DNA of 64,000 bases from Distichodus sexfasciatus (GCA_032718565.1 JAVGVS010000446.1:220001-284000); one strand, 5' to 3'; positions 31,990 to 44,832 are shown, counted from the first letter of the stretch. Notes: generated by a model from the letters alone, not told the origin. Numbers and translations are program-made.

Positions 31990-32400
31990 AAGTGTGTGTG
32001 TGTGTGTGTGTGTTTGTAAACCCTTCACTATGGGCACCTGATTGCACACCAACAATGTGGGGACCTGTGTCATTTTAGGGACGTAAAACCAAGAACCCAC
32101 AAAGTTAATCAACGCAACATACATATTTCTTCAAGCTTAACCTCTCCTTTTAAAATCTAACAAGTCTCCATCATGTTCATACCCTTAAAAGTGTGTGTGT
32201 GTGTGTGTCTGTGTGTGTAAACCCTCATAATGGGGACTTGGACCTGATTACACACTGATGAAGTGGGACGTGTGTCATTATGGAGACATAAAACCCATTT
32301 TTATTCAAGCTGAACTTCTACCTTTAAAATCACAGTCCCCAAAATGCTCATATTCTTTAAAAAGTGTGTGATTGTGTGTGTATTTTTCTCCAGGCCCCCC
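31990..32400 (+). repeat. tandem repeat with units of about 190 bp (GGGGACCTG family), array 1
   Basis: Each unit has (GT)n, then GTAAACCCT, then ATGGGGAC(C/T)TG, ACACCAACAATGTGGGGACC-like text, GTGTCATT, GACATAAAACC, and CCTTTTAAAATCTAACAAG leading to the next (GT)n. Two units plus a partial one are visible. The same family recurs at 55838-56595. Confidence 0.75.
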
Positions 32401-32639
32401 TCCGACCGCACAGCTACTGCCGAGTTTGACAGGTCAAAGGTCACAAGGAGGCCTACTGGCTCCAACTAATTGCTCTTCAGCCAATCAAATCACTTCACAC
32501 TAGGATTTCAGGAGGAAAGAAGTAGTCAGGAAGTTATAAGTTATGAGGAAGTTATAAGAGTCCCCCGATGGACACGTCTGACCACAACACCGACGTGGAG
32601 GGAGGGAGTGTGTGTGTGTGTGAGTGTTATCAGAGGTGC

Positions 32640-33230
32640 TCAGTTTAAAGATGTAGATGTTCCATCTTCCTTTCTCTCTGTTTCTATCTTTTTTCTCTTT
32701 CTTTCTTTCTTTTGCTGAAAAGTTTGTCCTTTTCTTTCTTCCCTTTTCATTTCTTTCTGTCTGTTAGTTTTTTCTCTGAGTGTTCTCTCTCTCTCATCAT
32801 TATGTCTATGGAATGTCCCCAAAAGTAGAGTGAAGTTAATGTGTGTTGGATTGAGGGTGGTCCTTCTAACATTAGAGTTTAACGTTTGCACAGTGTGTGT
32901 GTGTGGTCAGTCTCAGTTTGGTGTGGGCTGTATTGCCATTATCAATCACCTGATGGGCGAACTTTAACAGTCTGAGTCATGTTCAGAGTGTGTGTGTGTG
33001 TGTGTGTGTGTGTTTTAAATGCAGGCCTGCTCTATCTCACACTCCCCTCTCTGCAGCATGAACTTCAGAATTGGCCTGATCTGTTCAGAAGAATTAAATT
33101 CCCCCTCAAATCATTGAGATCAGTTCATTTAATCAGTTAGCGATGTAAGGATAATATAGATCTACATCGGTACATTGATCTAATAATCAACAAGCCCAAA
33201 TTAGTGATCCAAAATGAAAACATCAATCAA
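32640..33230. other. non-coding stretch with CT-rich and TG tracts
   Basis: CT-rich tract at about 32670-32800 and (TG)n at about 32987-33013. No gene is seen. Confidence 0.6.
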
Positions 33231-33234
33231 AATG

Positions 33235-33357
33235 CTCCTCAGGCATGGCACGTCAGCAGCCCACTGCTCCTTCACAAATAAGTCAAATACAGAGGTCAGA
33301 TTTTGCTGTCATGCATTGTTTGCTGTGTTGTGTTCACAATGACAAATACTCACTCAC
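33235..33357 (+). repeat. SINE family A, 3' half only
   Basis: GTCAGCAGCCCACTGCTCCT through TTCACAATGACAAATACTCA. Confidence 0.7.
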
Positions 33358-33714
33358 TCAAATTTCTCTCTTGGCTTAAATTATGAGGCAAATGTCTGGA
33401 ATAAAAAACCTGCAGCTAATGACATTGCCCAAGCCGAACGTTAACATGAACGGGAAGTGTCACCAATGTGACCAAGAGCTTCTGGGAATTCTTTCAAAGT
33501 GTCATATGGAAAATGAAACTTATGTGAAAAAATGCTGGAGGTTCCAAAACCGATGAACAGATTGAGACAATGTATATGGTGATAGAATTTTGATATGCCC
33601 CAACAAAAGCAGCTCTGGGAGAGCAGAAGCGTGTGAGATCCCGGAAGACGGTGACAGCCCAGTCCTGAATCAACAATAACAGCAGTGTGGCATAACATTG
33701 GAGTCTTTCTGTCA

Positions 33715-34835
33715 GTGGAAGAATCTGGGCAGACTTTGGTCCCAATTCCTCAGGCACTGGAAACTGTGTAACTTGAGGTTGGAGACCTGAGGGACTTTTA
33801 CCCTGCTCTTATGCAACAGCACCAGGGGTTTGGCACAGATCCAGGGACTCTTTATACCCCAAGTTGTAAATCCCAGTGTTCCCCATGTACCCCATATCCC
33901 CAAGTCTCTTCATGACTTCCAATTCCTGTGTAACATAAACCCCATGTCCCATGTAGTCCATGTTCCCCAAATCATTGTATTGTTCACGTACCCCAAATCT
34001 CCATGTCCTCCTACACGCTACAAATCCTCATGTCACTTGTTTACCTCAAGTTCCAGGTACTCCATGTCTACCAACTGTCCATGTCCTTGTTATTTCCTAA
34101 ATTTCTTGTACCCAAGTCCTAAAACCCACTGTTCCTTATGTGCCCCAGTTCCCATGCAGCTCAAATACTAAATCCATTTCCCACATGAACCCTAAATTCA
34201 TGTTCCGCCCCATGTCCCACATATTTCCATGACCCTATTGTTTGTCAAGATCCCTGTACGCTTAGTCCTAAGTTCCAGTGTTCTGTATGTACCCTAAGGT
34301 ACATATGCTCTCTGTCCCCAAATTCACCAGTGGGAAATTTTGTAAAGTTTTTGTAGGTAGATGTAGGTAGATGCAGAGTTCTAGATTGAATCTGTTAGTA
34401 GGAGATCTGGCCTGACCCCCATGTACTCCAAATCCCATGTTCCCCAGGCTCACCAAACCTCCATACCTCTTACATCCCTCAATTCCCAGGTACCAAGGTA
34501 TCCCCCAAATCTCCAAATCATTCTTGTTTCCCAAGTTTCTTGTACCTCAGCTCCTAAATACAAATGTTCCTCATGTTCCATGTACTATCTGTACCCCAAA
34601 TCCTTATGTTTTAGAATTCCCAGGTACCTCATGTCCCCTATAGGAACTTTTGCAACTTTTGGTAGACACAGATTGCAGATCGGATTTGATCTGGGAAGAT
34701 TCACAGTAGCAATTCCTCTGTCACTGGAAAGTGTGTAACTGGAGATCAGTGACCCAAATGGCTTCACCCCTACTCTTATGTAACATTGTTAGGGGTTTTC
34801 GCAGGAGTTTGCTTAGCACCTAGTGCCCATACATC
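33715..34835 (+). repeat. duplicated C-rich minisatellite region
   Basis: Reiterated short CCCCAA/ATGTTCC/CCCATGT motifs, punctuated by diverged copies of a module with CAATTCCTC..GCACTGGAAA, GTGTGTAACT and AGGGGTTT (about 33715-33835 and 34650-34800). A third partial module is near 34330-34420. Related C-rich text recurs at 37230-37770. Open frames here are by-products of the repeat. Confidence 0.6.
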
Positions 34836-35186
34836 CTCTGTTTCGGCCTTCTGGCTGCCGGTTATTAAAAACCTTTATACGTCCACTGATCCTCATTGCT
34901 ATCTCCAGGTTGCCCTGGTTACTGCAACAAACAGTCTTAACACTGTCATTAAGTGAATGAAGACCCAGAGTTTTACAAACTGGAGGCTAATTAGAGGCAG
35001 CATTAACATCACGGTGAGGTAAGAGACTGACCCAAACCTATCAGACCAGAGTCCTTTTTGGAATCTGCAGCTCCACATTGTTTATAATCATTTTTAATTG
35101 ACTTCATGTTCCAATCTCTTGTTATTTTATGGGTATCTGTGGGGTGTTTACCTATGCTAATTAAGAACAACTGGCATATGTTTTGA

Positions 35187-35300
35187 CCCACCCATGGAGC
35201 AGTGGGCAGGTTGGTTGCACCTATGCTTGGAGACTTACTGATCCAGGACTTGAACTGGCAGCCCTCAGATCATGGAGACGACTCCCTGCCAGCTGCCCTT
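35187..35300 (-). repeat. SINE family A, partial
   Basis: GGAGCAGTGGGCAG at the left and GACTTGAACTGGCAGCCC (inverse B-box) at the right indicate a reverse-strand copy. Confidence 0.55.
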
Positions 35301-35319
35301 CATTAATGAGAAAGTAGAG

Positions 35320-35480
35320 CTTTAAGGGTTATGATCCCTGTCTCTGCACCAAGAGGTAGTGGGTTTGAATCCTAGGACCAGCATTACTATCATTGGGCCC
35401 CTGAACAAGATCCTTAATACCAGCTCCGGGAGACTGTCCAAATAACAGCACCTGCTAAATTAACAAGAAAAGGAGAATCA
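35320..35480 (+). repeat. SINE family B
   Basis: CAAGAGGTAGTGGGTTTGAA with B-box, ATTGGGCCCCTGAACAAGAT and CCGGGAGACTGTCC. From 35.5 to 36.9 kb the sequence is unique, with short CA/TG tracts and no gene seen. Confidence 0.7.
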
Positions 35481-36963
35481 TCTTAATAAGAATTCAGCAG
35501 TTTGAGTACACATCATGAGTCCCATGTAGAACAAAGTTAATCACAAGGAACATTGAACGTAATCTACTGGAATAATCTTAGAACCTAATTTGGACCATTT
35601 GTTGGAGATATGAATGAACAGATCAGACTGAGTCAGAGCTCAGATAAACTTTGATTACAATTGTTTCCATGGTTTACCAGATTTACACTGAGAAGAATCG
35701 AGCAGCTGTTCATTTTTTGGAAAGAACCGAACTCCAGTTAAGAGAATCACAACCAAGGTCCGTCCCCGGACGTTTACTCTGCAAGATAAGATTATTTTCA
35801 TATCCCTTAAATGTTTCAGATAAATGCAGCTTAGCAAGAGCTTAGGATGTTTTGGTAAGGGCTAACCGTGCCAAAGATTTTAGGCTTCAACTGAAGCGGT
35901 CATAAGGAGAATCAAATCATATGAATTAATCTTCTGGCCTTCATCTGCAACCGAACGATTCAACCCAAAAAAATATGCAGAATATTTCATTTTGCGTCAT
36001 GATTTGTGACTGGATAAACAAGATAACAATGCACTGCTTGTCCTTGGGGCGCGGAAACTCTTTCCAATGCAATTATTAGTCTGACATTTGGCTCAGATGT
36101 TGAAGTTTGTTTGAAATTTGGCTTTTGCTTTGTATATCATTCAGTGCGTAACTACAAATCGAGGGATGACTTTGGAAATCCAGTGAAATTCCAGTGATTT
36201 TACTTTGTATGTTGGTTGTCTTCACTTTGACATGTCATGAATCTTTACAAATGTCCCAAACCTTGGAGAGATTCTATCAAAAGAAAAGTGGGTAATTGAA
36301 TATAATTACTACTCCAATTAAACACTGTGTGTGTGTGTATGTTTGAGAGGCCCCCCAGACCAAAGACCAGCCAGTCCACTTGGGGTTTGTCCTGCTGCTC
36401 CCAATTACCAGAAGTTCTAATGAACACTCTTAACTTTAAACACACACACACGCACACACACACATGTTCTTGCATGTTGCATAATGGCTTTCACTTGTTT
36501 CTGGTGCACAGCAGATCCTGATTAGCACAGCCATGACGTTAAAGTCAGTGTGTGAGAGTCACTGAATCACAGCTGCAGGAAACATACACTCACTCTAACT
36601 CTACACACTCTGGCTTTCTGCCAGCACTGCAAACACACACACACCCAGCCCTGCTGCATCTGGAGTCTGACTAAAAGTGACCCTCCACTCTCTCGTGTTA
36701 CACTCCCATCCCAAAGCGATTTCCTGTGACTCCCACTATAAAACTCAGCCCAGTCTGACAAATGGAACTCCTGGCCAACATGCAGTAACACACGTTTCAC
36801 AAAATACACACACACATCTCCTGCGATCCACGACAGGTTGCACATCGACATTTACTCATCTTCCGTTTAGTCTGGTTGAGCCTTGAGGAAAGGTCAGGAC
36901 TGGGTTCTCTTTGAGAAAAAATCCTAGGATGTTGCTAAATGGATAGAGATAAAGTTAAATTTG

Positions 36964-37209
36964 TGACCTGATCTGCCGTAATGAGTCGGAAGTCTGCGTT
37001 CTATTTATTTAGATACGGGCCGATTATGTTGAAAAACATCACAAAAATAGCGATTTTTCTTTTTTGGAGACCAGATTAATTTTGAAGACCTTTTCTTTCA
37101 TATAAGACCAAAAAAGAAAAATCGATATTTTTGATGTTTGTCAACGTAATCGGCCCGCGTCCAAATAAATAGAACGCCGACATCTGACTCATTACGGCAG
37201 ATCAGGTCA
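36964..37209. mobile_element. foldback MITE, copy 1 (about 246 bp)
   Basis: Almost entirely two inverted arms of about 100 bp: TGACCTGATCTGCCGTAATG at the left and its reverse complement at the right, meeting around TTTTTCTTTTTTGG. It can fold into a long hairpin. A second copy lies at 58697. No coding capacity. Confidence 0.88.
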
Positions 37210-37229
37210 AAATTGAAAATGTAAGTTTT

Positions 37230-37770
37230 GTTTTAGTTTTCAAAGATAACACTTAATGGGCATCCCTGAAATGGACAGCTCCCAAATTGAACCACAGTAT
37301 AGCCAAGGTGTTCTAAACACGTTTTAAGTCTTCCATCAGGTATTTCTAGCTCCCCAAACATGCTTTCCTCCTCTACCCAAAACCCCAAATGCTCCTCTCC
37401 CTCAGTTATCCAAAGTACGCCAAATGTTCTCTCTGGGATCTCATGATCCCCCATGGGAGCATTTTTCTTTAAGTTTTCATCTGACAACCCTATGGCAAAG
37501 GCACCTCATGAGAACCCCTAATTGGTACCTTTAAAAAAAACAAGCTCTAAAATCACAGTGTGTTCCATGAAGACTTTTACCGGCTCACATACCTCAAGTT
37601 CCACATGTTCCACATGTCCCAAGTCCCCAAATCGCATGCAACCCCAGGTTTCACAAGCTCAAAGTCTTCATTTAACCAAAAATTCAAAACTCCATGTCTG
37701 TTATTGCCCCAAAGCTCCTTGTCCATTTACTCCTTCCTTTTCTCACTCTTCTGATTCCCTCTGACCCAGT
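37230..37770 (+). repeat. C-rich degenerate repeat related to 33.7-34.8 kb
   Basis: CCCCAAAT, TTCCACATGTCCC and CTCCCCAAAC-like motifs without clear unit borders. Confidence 0.5.
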
Positions 37771-38086
37771 ACCTTAGTTAGGAATTCTGTTGTGCTGCTG
37801 CATGCATTTTTTTTTGCCCTGAAATCAGGACAAACATCTAAAGTGTGAGATTAAGGCTTCTGGACTAGAGTTCATCATCTCGTCACACCATAACCAATGC
37901 CCAAAACCCCGTGATTCAGTGTTTATGGTTGTACATATCAAAAAGGTATAGACCTTTCACCTACATGCTAGACTTTTTCCAGAGGAAACACGCACAGTGC
38001 AATTCTACAAAAAATGATTTTGGGTCTTTACATGCCTGTGATATGAATGTGACAAAAACTACTAGAGCGCCTTCCATTTATCTCAT

Positions 38087-38222
38087 TTTAGGGACACTCT
38101 CCCCGAGTGCAACTTGGGGTTAAGGGTTTTGCTCAGGGACCCAATGACGGTAGTGCTGGAGGTAGGATTCGAACCCACAACCTCTTGCGAATATCATGAC
38201 CTCTAGACCACCACCCTGTTAT
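38087..38222 (-). repeat. SINE family B
   Basis: GGTTAAGGGTTTTGCTCAGG and GGATTCGAACCCACAACCTC mark a reverse-strand copy. Confidence 0.75.
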
Positions 38223-38247
38223 CACACATGAATCCATTTTACTTGTG

Positions 38248-38460
38248 TCTGGGGCAGCTGACAGCATGGCAGTTAGGGCGTTTGCCCGTGATGGGGATGA
38301 TCGCCGGTTCTAATCTAGGAATCTAGGTACTGCTCCCAAGCTACTGCTCCCCTGGTACTGCCCATGCCAGCTGCCCACTGCTCCTTCACAGATGGGTCAA
38401 ATTGGGTTGTGATGTGCTGTGCACTGTGCTGTGTTCACAATCGCAAATAATCACTCACTT
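38248..38460 (+). repeat. SINE family A
   Basis: GGGGCAGCTGACAGCATGGC head; CCCACTGCTCCTTCACAGAT body; TTCACAATCGCAAATAATCA tail. Confidence 0.75.
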
Positions 38461-38789
38461 TATAAAGTTGTGTTTTTAACTTTTCAAGCTAGTATTGCTG
38501 CCAATCCATTGTGGCAAACCTTCAGAGGACTTGAAGATTTGTGTTGTCCAACTTGACCAGTAGGAGCTAGTTCTAACAGGAAAATGACAGGTTTGAACCA
38601 GATTTTTACAGGGGCGCGTGACCTTACGCTGAAAGGTTTCGTCTGTTGAAAAGCATGTTCACATATTTTTGGGTGGCATTTCCCTTTCTACTGAGTGAGT
38701 AAAGACAGCAGTGTGTGACTGTAACACACAATTTGTGTTAAAAGTGTCCACATGAGGTCATCTTGTCATGCTACAGGTCAGATCAAATT

Positions 38790-38940
38790 TTTTGCCAACT
38801 TTGACCCATCCCTGAAGGAGCAGTGGGCAGCGACTGGAGAGCAGTACCTTGGAGATGGTACCTTGCTCATGAGTACCTCAGTGGTACCTTTTGATCACGG
38901 GGCCAACTATCTAACCATAACGTTTTCCAACTGCTGACTA
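38790..38940 (-). repeat. SINE family A, inverted relative to its neighbour
   Basis: GAAGGAGCAGTGGGCAGC, CTCATGAGTACCTCAGTGG and GATCACGGGGCCAACT. It forms an inverted pair with the copy at 38248-38460. Between 38.95 and 40.38 kb the sequence is AT-rich with no gene seen. Confidence 0.75.
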
Positions 38941-40394
38941 AACTACACACACACACACACACACATCTAGAGATTGGTGTGTTTATGTAAGCTGCTGCAT
39001 AACTTGTTGACCTTCCATGTTTCCAAGTACACACTAGGTTGGAAAATGCATTTGATGAGAGGGAATTTCGGGTGCTTGAGTGCTTGTATAGTGCCAAAAA
39101 AGTCTCTCCAGCCAAATACATTAAAGGCATTAGTCACCTTGAAGAATGCAAATATTGACTTAAAAGTCAAGCCTGCTTTATCTGGTGTGATTTACGTCAC
39201 GCCGGTGTGTGTGTGTGTTTACCGGCCCACAAATGCACAACACGGGTTTGAAGTGGGCACTTTGTCTGGAAGATCGTCTCCAAATCCAGACGAGAAGAGT
39301 TTACAAGCTGGACACGGTGACAATGTGTTTCCAAAAACAGTCAGATATCACTAAGACATTTCAAAATTGCTCAGGTCTGTTGTGTCTACCCATAAAATAC
39401 AGTTTTACACATATAAATAAACAGGTCTACTGGACTTGCAACTTGTGCATAAATCACTGCAAGAGAAATTACACTTAAATTTTGATTATTCATAAAAAAA
39501 ACTATATGTTGTAATTTTGTAACGGTGTAATCCAAAAGCTTATTTTGGATACATTAGTCTTGTTTTAGCTCATCAGCCTATCTGTCTTAAAGTATGTTTA
39601 AAATTCGCCAGAATTCAAATTTTGGCAAGTAAATTTGGGAAAATGTTAAATACAAACACAATAAATCTTATTAATAATATTATTAATAATTCTTATATTA
39701 CTGTCTCTTATACACATCTTAGGAAGACAATTGACATATTTCGTTGTTAATTTTAAAAAAATGTCTCAAAAATAGCTTTAAAAAGTGTTTTTTGTTTTCT
39801 AAATTGGTAAAATATAAATAAAATAGGCTTTAGCAAAAATAATATTAGTATTGGTTACTATTGCTAGCATTAATTATAATACTAAACAATGATCTATTTT
39901 AAGAAAATATTTCAAAAATAAGTTTAAAATGAATAAAAATTTTCACAATGTAACAATTAATTTGAACAATTGAATTTGGGGAAAGTCACAAATGAGATAG
40001 TTTACAGGATTTTATTCATGAAAATTATATTTAGCAAAAGTAAAATTAGATGATTTGTTAAACCTGTTTTATTGTTGAATACATTTGTTTTTGTTAAGAT
40101 GATGCCTCAAAATAAGTTTATGGAAATAAATATTCTTTGTTTAGGATGTTTTGCAGGTTAGGCCGAGTTTTTCCTTGCACAAGGCAGGACGCTGTGTGTG
40201 TGTAAGCTTTTCCAGCTCATTAGCTGAGGCAGAAGGTGTTTAAAGGAGAAGTGTAAAGGTTAAGGTAATGCAGCCCGGCTTCAAAGGTAAAGCAGCTTCA
40301 CTTTCCTGCAACACCGCAACATGACGTCACACGAAATGTGACCCGGAAACACGCACTACACACATAACAACATACACAACAAACACTCAATACA

Positions 40395-40720
40395 CGCTCA
40401 AAAAACACCATCATTACTTAACGTGATGCTCAACACGAACACAATCACACATGCTTAACACACTCAACACACCACACACACTTAACACACACACACACAC
40501 ACACCACACCCCCACACACTTAACGTATACACCACACTGAACACACACCACACACTTAACGCATACACCATACTGAACACACACCACACACTCAACATGC
40601 ACTCACACACATTTAACACACACTCAAACACACTCAACAAATACCACACATTTAACACACTGCACACACACTTAACACACACTCAACACACACACACCAC
40701 ATATACTTAACACACACACA
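40395..40720 (+). repeat. CACACTTAACACAC-type minisatellite
   Basis: About 325 bp of (CA)n broken by CTTAAC, CTCAAC and CTGAAC at intervals of roughly 20-40 bp. A small relative lies at 43325-43395. Confidence 0.85.
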
Positions 40721-40754
40721 CACCACACCCGGCCACATTAACACTCAGAATGAA

Positions 40755-40860
40755 TCATTGGGCCCTGAGCACACCCATCGCCCCCAAGTTGCTCCCTAGG
40801 AGACTGTTGCTGAAATTAGGAAGTGGACGCCTCTAGATTAGAATGTCTTAAATGTCAAAT
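40755..40860 (+). repeat. SINE family B, 3' part
   Basis: CATTGGGCCCTGAGCACACC and AAGTTGCTCCCTAGGAGACT. Confidence 0.6.
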
Positions 40861-41329
40861 GAACAAATTTTGTTTGCCTCAATTTTCTCTAAATGTAAAT
40901 ATGACATGGATTTGCAGTGTGAGTATTACAGTATTTCTGAATTGCTAAAACACATTTTTTGAATGTTTCTCTCACTTTCTCAAAACCTTAAACACAAATC
41001 ACCAAACTTAAGCTACACTGTCAAAACCTTTGACCTGTCTTGCTATATCAAACAATTGATTCAGAACTATGTTATCTTTACCCAAAACCAAACACTGTTT
41101 CAGGATAACACACACATCCAGCTACTTACAAACACTACACAGCAGTCATTACACATCACACAGATAAATGCAAAACACTGCACTCAGGGCAGAGCAGGGA
41201 AAAATTTATTTTTGAAGTAACGAATTACATAGCATTCAGGCTTCATGCCCTATATACATGTGCTGCATTACATTCAACACAGTAAAGATGTACAGTAACT
41301 CAATAGTGCTGTCTAATCTCTGGACATGA

Positions 41330-42392
41330 TTACTTAATGAAAAGCATATTGATATCGTAGCTCTTTTACCCTTTCAGAATTTCTCTCAAATGGTACTCTG
41401 TAGGCTTGTTTGAGACTTATCAGGTTGCTTCAGGACACGGTCAATTGTGGAGAGACTACACTGTTGATTCCTTCAAAGTTCACGTTGTCTTCTCAACTCG
41501 CTGTTGTATTTCACACAGTAAGTGAACAGATTATTTTGAAGGACCATATTGACAATAATGGTCTCCTGCTGTTGTGAGAACATACCCCTCCTTCCACCGC
41601 ATGTGGCAGCAGTCTTTTCACCCCTCTAGCAAATAAACCCTTCTTGTTAGAATTGTACAGACAGGCCTAATGCATTGGAATGTCACCAAATATGTGCCAA
41701 TACATAAAATACTATTATTTTTAGTACTACTATTAGTTTTACTGTAATACTGCTAGAAAAGGGCCAATTTTTAGAGATATGTTACAGTAATTTACTGAGA
41801 CGTTCCACAACTGTACATACTGTACTGTAAGTTTGAGGGACCACAAATGATAGTACACTCTCTACCTGTTCTTCTGGAATGTCCTGGACAATGGAGGCCA
41901 CAGAGAACTTGCTTATATTTGGTTGAACACGTAGTCCTGCTTCCCTCATACTCATTCCATGAACCAGAACATGGTGTATGATTGTTGCTCTAATTTCATT
42001 GGAAATGATGGCTCTTCTTCTCCTCCTGGTCTCTTCCTCCTCCTCCTCTGTCTCTTCCTCCTCCTCCTCTGCCTCCTCCTCCTCTGTCTCTTCCCTCCCT
42101 CTGTCCCCTCCTCCTCCTCCTCCCTCCCCGGTTCCCTTCCTACTCCTCCTCCCTCCTCCCCTGCCTCTTCCTCCCTCTGGGTCTCCTCCTCCTCCCTCCC
42201 CTCCCTCTGTCTCTTCCTACCCTCCTCCTCCTCCCTCTGCCCCCTTCCTCCCTGTCTCCCTCTGTCTCTTCCTCCCTCCCTCCTCCTCTGTCTCTCTTCC
42301 TCCTGTTTCTCCCTGTCTCTCTTCCTCCTCCTCCTCCCTGCTGTCCTCCTCGTCCACTCTACTCCACTTCCTCCTTCTCTCCTGCCCTCCAT
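41330..42392 (-). pseudogene. transposase remnant, N-terminal half (IS630-like)
   Basis: Minus-strand reading gives NEIRATIIHHVLVHGMSMRE then AGLRVQPNISKFSVASIV (about 42005-41890), a helix-turn-helix region I recognise from fish IS630-type transposases. Further on are LSTIDRVLKQ (about 41470) and YRVPFERNSERVKELRYQ (about 41405-41350). Frame changes and stops separate the pieces, and the DDE catalytic core is not found. The segment before the HTH (42392-42012) is an Arg/Glu/Gly-rich low-complexity stretch encoded by the GGA-rich tract, probably expanded from the basic N-terminus usual for this family. Confidence 0.75.
42013..42385 (+). repeat. (CCT)n-rich polypyrimidine tract inside the transposon
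   Basis: About 370 bp almost pure pyrimidine on the plus strand (CCTCCTCCTCTGTCTCTTCC units). All three overlapping frames stay open because of the repeat. Confidence 0.93.
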
Positions 42393-42814
42393 TAGAAATC
42401 ACACATGCCATTTGATTTGACATGGCTTTATATCCTGATTATTGATTAGGGTGCAAACATTACTGATTTGAAACAGGTGTGTTAAATTTTGAAAGCCAGG
42501 TGTTACCGATGACAACAGTGTGTTGCTTGTGTTTCACTTTTTTGGGGCTGTGTTGCCATTCTGAGTTGAAGTGCACCACAATGCTATATGTGCCTTGTCA
42601 ATGACAAATGTGTTTACAGTTTTGCACAAAGACTGACCTCATTTACAGTTGTGTCTAACCACATGAGAAGCGTTTAAAGTTCTGCAAAACTGTGTGATTC
42701 AATCAATAAAAGGGTTTGTACACTTGCAACTTTAGCTTTGGTAAAATGGATTTTATATTTTAGCAATTCAGAAATACTGTAACTACACCTTGTGTGTTGT
42801 CCAATGTCATGCAT

Positions 42815-43025
42815 TCACGATTATCTGAACCGCTTATCCCAACTGGAAGCCTGTCCTAGAACTGATTTGGCACAAGGCGGGGAACACACACTCACACCAT
42901 CACATTCACACCTTAAGGGCCAATTTAGAGTCACCAATTAACCCATAGTGCATGCCTTTGGACTGTGGGAGGAAACCCAAGCAAACACAGGGAGAGCGTG
43001 CAAAATATGCTCACCACTGCACCAC
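42815..43025 (-). repeat. SINE family C, 5' shortened
   Basis: CATTCACGATTATCTGAACC tail at the left, GACTGTGGGAGGAAACCCAA in the middle and CTCACCACTGCACCACCATG at the right mark a reverse-strand copy. Confidence 0.75.
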
Positions 43026-43399
43026 CATGTCTGTCCGCTGTCTTTCTAACATATTCTCCTTGAATCTGATCGAGAATTTGTTCCTCATGTCCCATCTAAG
43101 CAATGGGGTGAGGATTGGCAGGGCTGCATTAGGTTTCTCCTAGTAGTAAGCTTAGAAAGTAAAAAGAATGTTGTGCAGTTGATGAAAAAATCTTGGGCAG
43201 TACTATTTTGTTTATAGTTACATTGGCACATCTTTATTGTTCTGCACTGAACTCACTGTATGTGGCATATTTTTTTCAATGACAGCCTAAATAAACACAA
43301 AACATCTCAAAACACCACATCAAAAATCACCACACACACTTAACGCATGCTCAACACGTAACACCCCACACATGCTTAACACACACCAACACATGAGAT

Positions 43400-44820
43400 G
43401 GCTGTGTATTGTATTGTGTTACATCTACTAATGACTTGACAATTTGTGTTAAATTTATTAGTGCAAAAGTAAAAAAACATGGGTTGTTGTGGGTATCCCG
43501 AAGTATAATGAGTGTGTTCGCCATTTGAGGTGAAGATACCACAAACACTTACAGGTTCTGATTGCTTTGATGCAGCAGTCAACTCAACTCCACATTTTCA
43601 AAAACAGTTAACACAGGCTCAAACAGTGGCACTCTATGGTCAAAATGACATATTTTGTCAGTAAAAGGTTCTAAACTGCCAAAACAGTTAAAAATATGCA
43701 AATAAAAAGCTAATTTTGCCTTCAAACAACACAACTTGCAAACAAGTGTATGAGCTTTTCCAATCAATCTCACAAAATGCACGAGAAAATATTTAAATCC
43801 AGCACCTGTGTGTGAATCACTAGCTTGTCATTGTAGTCTATTAGTATGCTCATGCCAGCGCCGCTTTTGTTGTCTTTCACATAGGCTGTGTCAAACTGGC
43901 CTTCCTCAAAGAACTGATCCAGAATCAGAAATGCACTCATGCAAATTCTGGCTTGATTCCATTATTTTTTTTATCAAACTGTGGCTGAAAAACTGAAATA
44001 CTGTAAATATTGCAGAAAAAGAAAACCAAATGAAAACCTACTGTAATAAACAAAGTAGTTTAAATAGCCACCATGGATATTCAGTCTATTCACTCGCCAA
44101 CGCATAGGGCTGCATTCTCATCCACATCGTGATTCTATATCTATAAAGAGCAGCACAGAGGTGGCAGCTTTGAAAGGTGTACAGACTGACTGCTGATTGA
44201 AGATTTATGTAAAGGAGTGTCAAACGGGTCCTTTAGTGAATTCATTCTGATCTAGGTAGTGTCTAATAGTCAGGAAAAGATGGTTTCTGTTTGGTTACCG
44301 GAGTCAAAACAATCGAGTTTGGGCTGCGTGAATGACATCTGTGTTAACAGTTATGCAAAGGGTTGTAAAAAAAACATGTGAATCCAATGAAAAGGTTAAT
44401 ATGCAATAGATGTCTCAGGTTTGCCAAGGAGATGGTGATGATGAAGACCTGCGGATCCCAGTTTTTGGCTAAGGTCAAAACAATCAAGAAAAACTATAAC
44501 ACACACATAACACACACTGCTGTACAGGAGACCATACCATACTTAGTTGAGAATTTTGTATTGAGCATGCTTATGTGTCATTGTGTGAGTGTGTAGGTGT
44601 GACACCTCAACATGATGTCACACACATAGCTGCGGGAAACCTGACTCGGCAACATGTCTTACACACTCTCCACACACGTCCCACACACAGACACACACAA
44701 TCCCTGCACGGAAGAGTTTAAATCCATACACACTTATTTGGAAATTCTGTCTGTGAAGGAATACATGAGTAAGTGTGTGTGAGTTAGCTTAGTGTAAGAA
44801 TGAGATTTTCCACCTTGTGA
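43400..44820. other. unique non-coding stretch
   Basis: AT-rich sequence with short CA tracts (44500-44700). No exon, RNA gene or named repeat is seen. Confidence 0.5.
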
Positions 44821-44832
44821 TTGTGCAACAAC

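Larger units (their letters stand above)
40929..42779 (-). mobile_element. IS630/Tc1-like transposon with intact terminal inverted repeats
   Basis: Ends CAGTATTTCTGAATTGCTAA (left) and, reverse-complemented, the same 20 bases at the right. A TA lies on each side at 40927-40928 and 42780-42781, the usual Tc1/mariner target duplication. Length is 1851 bp. It contains a decayed transposase N-terminal half on the minus strand and a CCT-rich tract of about 370 bp. The catalytic half is absent, so it is non-autonomous. Confidence 0.88.

Noticed and set aside
41959..42420. 153- and 145-codon Ser/Pro/Leu-rich frames on the plus strand
   Set aside because: They are the complement of a GGA-rich tract inside a transposon whose recognisable protein is on the minus strand.
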